NCBI RefSeq assembly: GCF_014643375.1 | Contig: NZ_BMJJ01000015.1 | Coordinates: 62,001 to 126,000 of the forward strand | Length of the DNA stretch: 64,000 nucleotides | From: Aureimonas glaciei | GTDB taxonomy: Bacteria; Pseudomonadota; Alphaproteobacteria; Rhizobiales; Rhizobiaceae | Reading direction: 5' to 3' | Shown here: positions 62,018-64,000 of the stretch, in pieces | Position numbering within the stretch: position 1 is the first letter of the stretch | How the letters are laid out: each line of letters begins with the position of its first letter | Notes under the pieces: generated by a model | Told to the model about the DNA's origin: nothing | What the model saw: only the letters and a program-made list of their open reading frames with translations | The model's database searches: none | Translations under genes and position numbers: made by a program

Positions 62018-62416
62018 CGTGACGCCCCGCTTGTGTTCCCCGCCGCTGTAACAGGATCGACCTTTCCCGCTCAATGGCGCGGTGCGAGGCAAAGCCGGCG
62101 TTTGCCGCCCGCTTTGCCGTCGAGCTCGCGCCGATGGATGGCGCCTCCCCAGCAGGGCCCGCTTAGCGCCGGCCACGCAACCGTACGCCGGATGATCGGG
62201 AAAGTCCGGCCAAGGCCCGGAGCGGCCGATTCGAGGGGCGAAACGGCCGAAAACGGCAGTGCTCGCGAAGCGGGCCTGTCGTTTTCTTTGACGCCTATCG
62301 TAAGCTGTTGATTTCGATCGTGAAATTGAGCGTTTTTCGATGGCCCTCGATTTGCCCAAAGGGGGCGCGAAGGGCTATATACAGCATCACTTCCGACCAC
62401 CATTCAGGACAGCAGC
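62018..62416. other. divergent intergenic region marC-gyrA
   Basis: 399 bases with no coding sequence. It contains an 11-bp dyad GAAAACGGCAG / CTGTCGTTTTC (62249-62259 and 62276-62286, one G-T pair, 16-base loop), whose role is unknown, and the gyrA promoter region near 62352-62381. Confidence 0.5.
62352..62381 (+). promoter_or_regulatory. putative gyrA promoter
   Basis: TTGCCC (62352-62357) and TATATA (62376-62381) are spaced by 18 bases, 36 bases before the gyrA TTG start. The -10 is good and the -35 has four of six consensus bases. Confidence 0.42.
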
Positions 62417-64000
62417 TTGGCAGACGACGAGATCGACATCATCCCTCCGGAGCGCCCGCGCGGCATCGATACCATCTCCATCGTCGAGGAAATGCAGCGG
62501 TCCTATCTCGACTACGCGATGAGCGTGATCGTCAGCCGCGCGCTCCCCGACGTGCGCGACGGCCTGAAGCCGGTGCATCGGCGCGTGCTCTATGCCATGC
62601 ACGAGATGGGCCTGGTCTGGAACCGGCCCTTCCGCAAATCCGCCGGCGTCGTCGGCGAGGTCATGGGCAAGTTCCATCCGCACGGCGATCTGTCGATCTA
62701 TGACGCCCTAGTGCGCATGGCGCAGCCTTGGTCGCTGCGCGCGCCGCTGATCAATGGGCAGGGCAATTTCGGCTCGATCGACGGCGATCCGCCGGCGGCC
62801 ATGCGTTACACCGAAGCGCGGCTGCAAAAAGTGTCGGACTCGCTGCTTGCCGACATCGACAAGGAAACCGTTAACTTCCAGGAGAACTACGACGGGCGCG
62901 AGATGGAGCCGGTCGTTCTGCCGGCCCGCTTCCCGAATCTTCTGGCCAACGGCTCCGGCGGCATCGCCGTCGGCATGGCGACGAACATCCCGCCGCACAA
63001 TCTTGGCGAGATCATCGACGGCACGATCGCGATGATCGACAATCCAGCGATCACGCTGGACGAGCTGATGGAATACATTCCCGGCCCCGACTTCCCGACC
63101 GGCGCGCTGGTGCTCGGCAAGGCCGGCATCTATTCCGCCTACGCCACCGGCCGCGGCTCGATCCTGATGCGCGGCAAGGTGCATATCGAGCAGATCCGCG
63201 GCGAACGCGAGGCGATCATCGTCACCGAGGTTCCCTACCAGGTGAACAAGGCCTCGATGATCGAGAAGATGGCCGAGCTGGTGCGCGACAAGCGCATCGA
63301 GGGCATTTCCGACATCCGCGACGAGAGCGACCGCGAAGGCTACCGCGTCGTCGTCGAGTTGAAGCGCGACGCCACCACCGACGTCATCCTCAACCAGCTC
63401 TATCGCTTCACGCCTTTGCAGACCTCGTTCGGCGCCAACATGGTGGCGCTGAACGGCGGCAAGCCCGAGCAGATGCTGCTCGTCGACATGCTGCAGGCCT
63501 TCATCGCCTTCCGCGAGGAAGTCATCAACCGCCGCACGCGCTTCCTCCTGCGCAAGGCGCGCGAGCGGGCGCACGTCTTGGTGGGCCTCGCCATCGCCGT
63601 CGCCAATATCGACGAGATCATCAAGCTGATCCGTCAGGCGCCCGATCCGCAGACGGCGCGCGAGCAGCTGATGGAGCGGCACTGGGAGGCCAAGGACGTC
63701 GCGCCGCTGATCCGGCTCATCGACGATCCACGCCACCGCATTTCCGAAGAGGGCACCTACCGCCTGTCGGAGATCCAGGCGCGCGCCATCCTCGATCTGC
63801 GCCTGCAGCGCCTGACGGCGCTGGGCCGCGACGAAATCGCCGACGAGCTGAACAAGATCGGCGAGGAGATCAAGGAATACCTCGACATCCTGTCGTCGCG
63901 CACCCGCATCCGCGAAATCATCAAGGACGAGCTGCGCGAAGTGCGCGACGAGTTCGCCACGCCGCGCCGCACCGAGCTCACCGAGGGCGCGGCCGACATG
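62417..64000 (+). CDS. gyrA: DNA gyrase subunit A (3' partial)
   Basis: The first 528 codons of GyrA, running off the window. Start is TTG at 62417 (protein [15 protein letters not shown] after fMet). The breakage-reunion domain shows [20 protein letters not shown], the MRYTEARL motif with the catalytic Tyr, and [18 protein letters not shown]. The quinolone-resistance region reads [19 protein letters not shown]: Leu92 sits at E. coli Ser83 and Asp95 at Asp87. It is GyrA rather than ParC by the N-terminus, by MAQPWSLR and by the [11 protein letters not shown] block. The C-terminal beta-pinwheel is beyond the window. Confidence 0.95.
   Translation, partial: MADDEIDIIPPERPRGIDTISIVEEMQRSYLDYAMSVIVSRALPDVRDGLKPVHRRVLYAMHEMGLVWNRPFRKSAGVVGEVMGKFHPHGDLSIYDALVRMAQPWSLRAPLINGQGNFGSIDGDPPAAMRYTEARLQKVSDSLLADIDKETVNFQENYDGREMEPVVLPARFPNLLANGSGGIAVGMATNIPPHNLGEIIDGTIAMIDNPAITLDELMEYIPGPDFPTGALVLGKAGIYSAYATGRGSILMRGKVHIEQIRGEREAIIVTEVPYQVNKASMIEKMAELVRDKRIEGISDIRDESDREGYRVVVELKRDATTDVILNQLYRFTPLQTSFGANMVALNGGKPEQMLLVDMLQAFIAFREEVINRRTRFLLRKARERAHVLVGLAIAVANIDEIIKLIRQAPDPQTAREQLMERHWEAKDVAPLIRLIDDPRHRISEEGTYRLSEIQARAILDLRLQRLTALGRDEIADELNKIGEEIKEYLDILSSRTRIREIIKDELREVRDEFATPRRTELTEGAADM

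Overview
The window is GC-rich chromosomal DNA of an alphaproteobacterium, most likely order Hyphomicrobiales (Rhizobiales) and plausibly near Aurantimonadaceae. This rests on protein flavour (EipB/DUF1849, DUF1489, ATP12, LpxI instead of LpxH, split PccA/PccB), the rpsB-tsf-pyrH-frr-uppS-cdsA-rseP-bamA-lpxD-fabZ-lpxA-lpxI-lpxB order, and an alphaproteobacterial LexA box (GAAC-N7-GAAC). The genus is an inference. There is no rRNA operon, prophage, IS element or CRISPR array; it is mostly a core-genome segment with short accessory patches.

Layout. 1-3.8 kb: end of an RluC/RluD pseudouridine synthase, a HAD phosphatase, the F1-ATPase chaperone ATP12 and propionyl-CoA carboxylase beta (pccB). 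3.9-7.4 kb, minus strand: a PAS-GGEEF diguanylate cyclase, a Tat-exported molybdopterin oxidoreductase with its cytochrome b partner, and a YaiI-type protein. 7.5-10.7 kb: an EamA transporter and pccA, followed by a degraded acylphosphatase remnant. 11-14.5 kb, the main accessory patch: a HigB/HigA-type toxin-antitoxin pair with two palindromic operators, lipB, tRNA-Leu(GAG), an HTH protein with an RpoA-CTD-like tail, an unknown ORF and a small lipoprotein. 14.8-20.4 kb: mgtE and a ugpBAEC-type sn-glycerol-3-phosphate ABC operon. 20.9-28 kb: a LiuR-like MerR regulator, a DUF1624 membrane protein, an aldo/keto reductase, YdcF, DUF3253/DUF599/DUF1489 proteins and a D-Ala-D-Ala carboxypeptidase with a SPOR domain. 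28.2-36.2 kb: clpS-clpA with a strong terminator, azlCD, then a minus-strand RidA-GDPD-GNAT-HIT cluster and eipB.

36.5-50 kb is one long plus-strand run joining translation factors (S2, EF-Ts, RRF), UMP kinase, lipid-carrier and phospholipid synthesis (UppS, CdsA), RseP, BamA and lipid A synthesis (LpxD, FabZ, LpxA, LpxI, LpxB), many genes overlapping by a few bases. 50-52 kb is the nitrogen module glnB-glnA on the minus strand. 52-55.4 kb has the NAD(P)HX repair enzyme Nnr, a DUF72 protein and a Phd/VapC toxin-antitoxin pair. 55.4-59 kb holds divergent uvrA and ssb sharing one perfect SOS box. The right end has a small secreted protein, a DJ-1/PfpI protein, a CDF cation exporter, a marC gene interrupted by an in-frame amber codon, and the first 528 codons of gyrA, which carries Leu at the position of E. 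coli Ser83.

No wholly new multi-gene system is evident. The best leads are the two decayed genes (marC, acylphosphatase), the operator architecture of the first toxin-antitoxin locus, a palindrome upstream of pccA, the GyrA residue, and the unknown gene pair at 13.3-14.1 kb.
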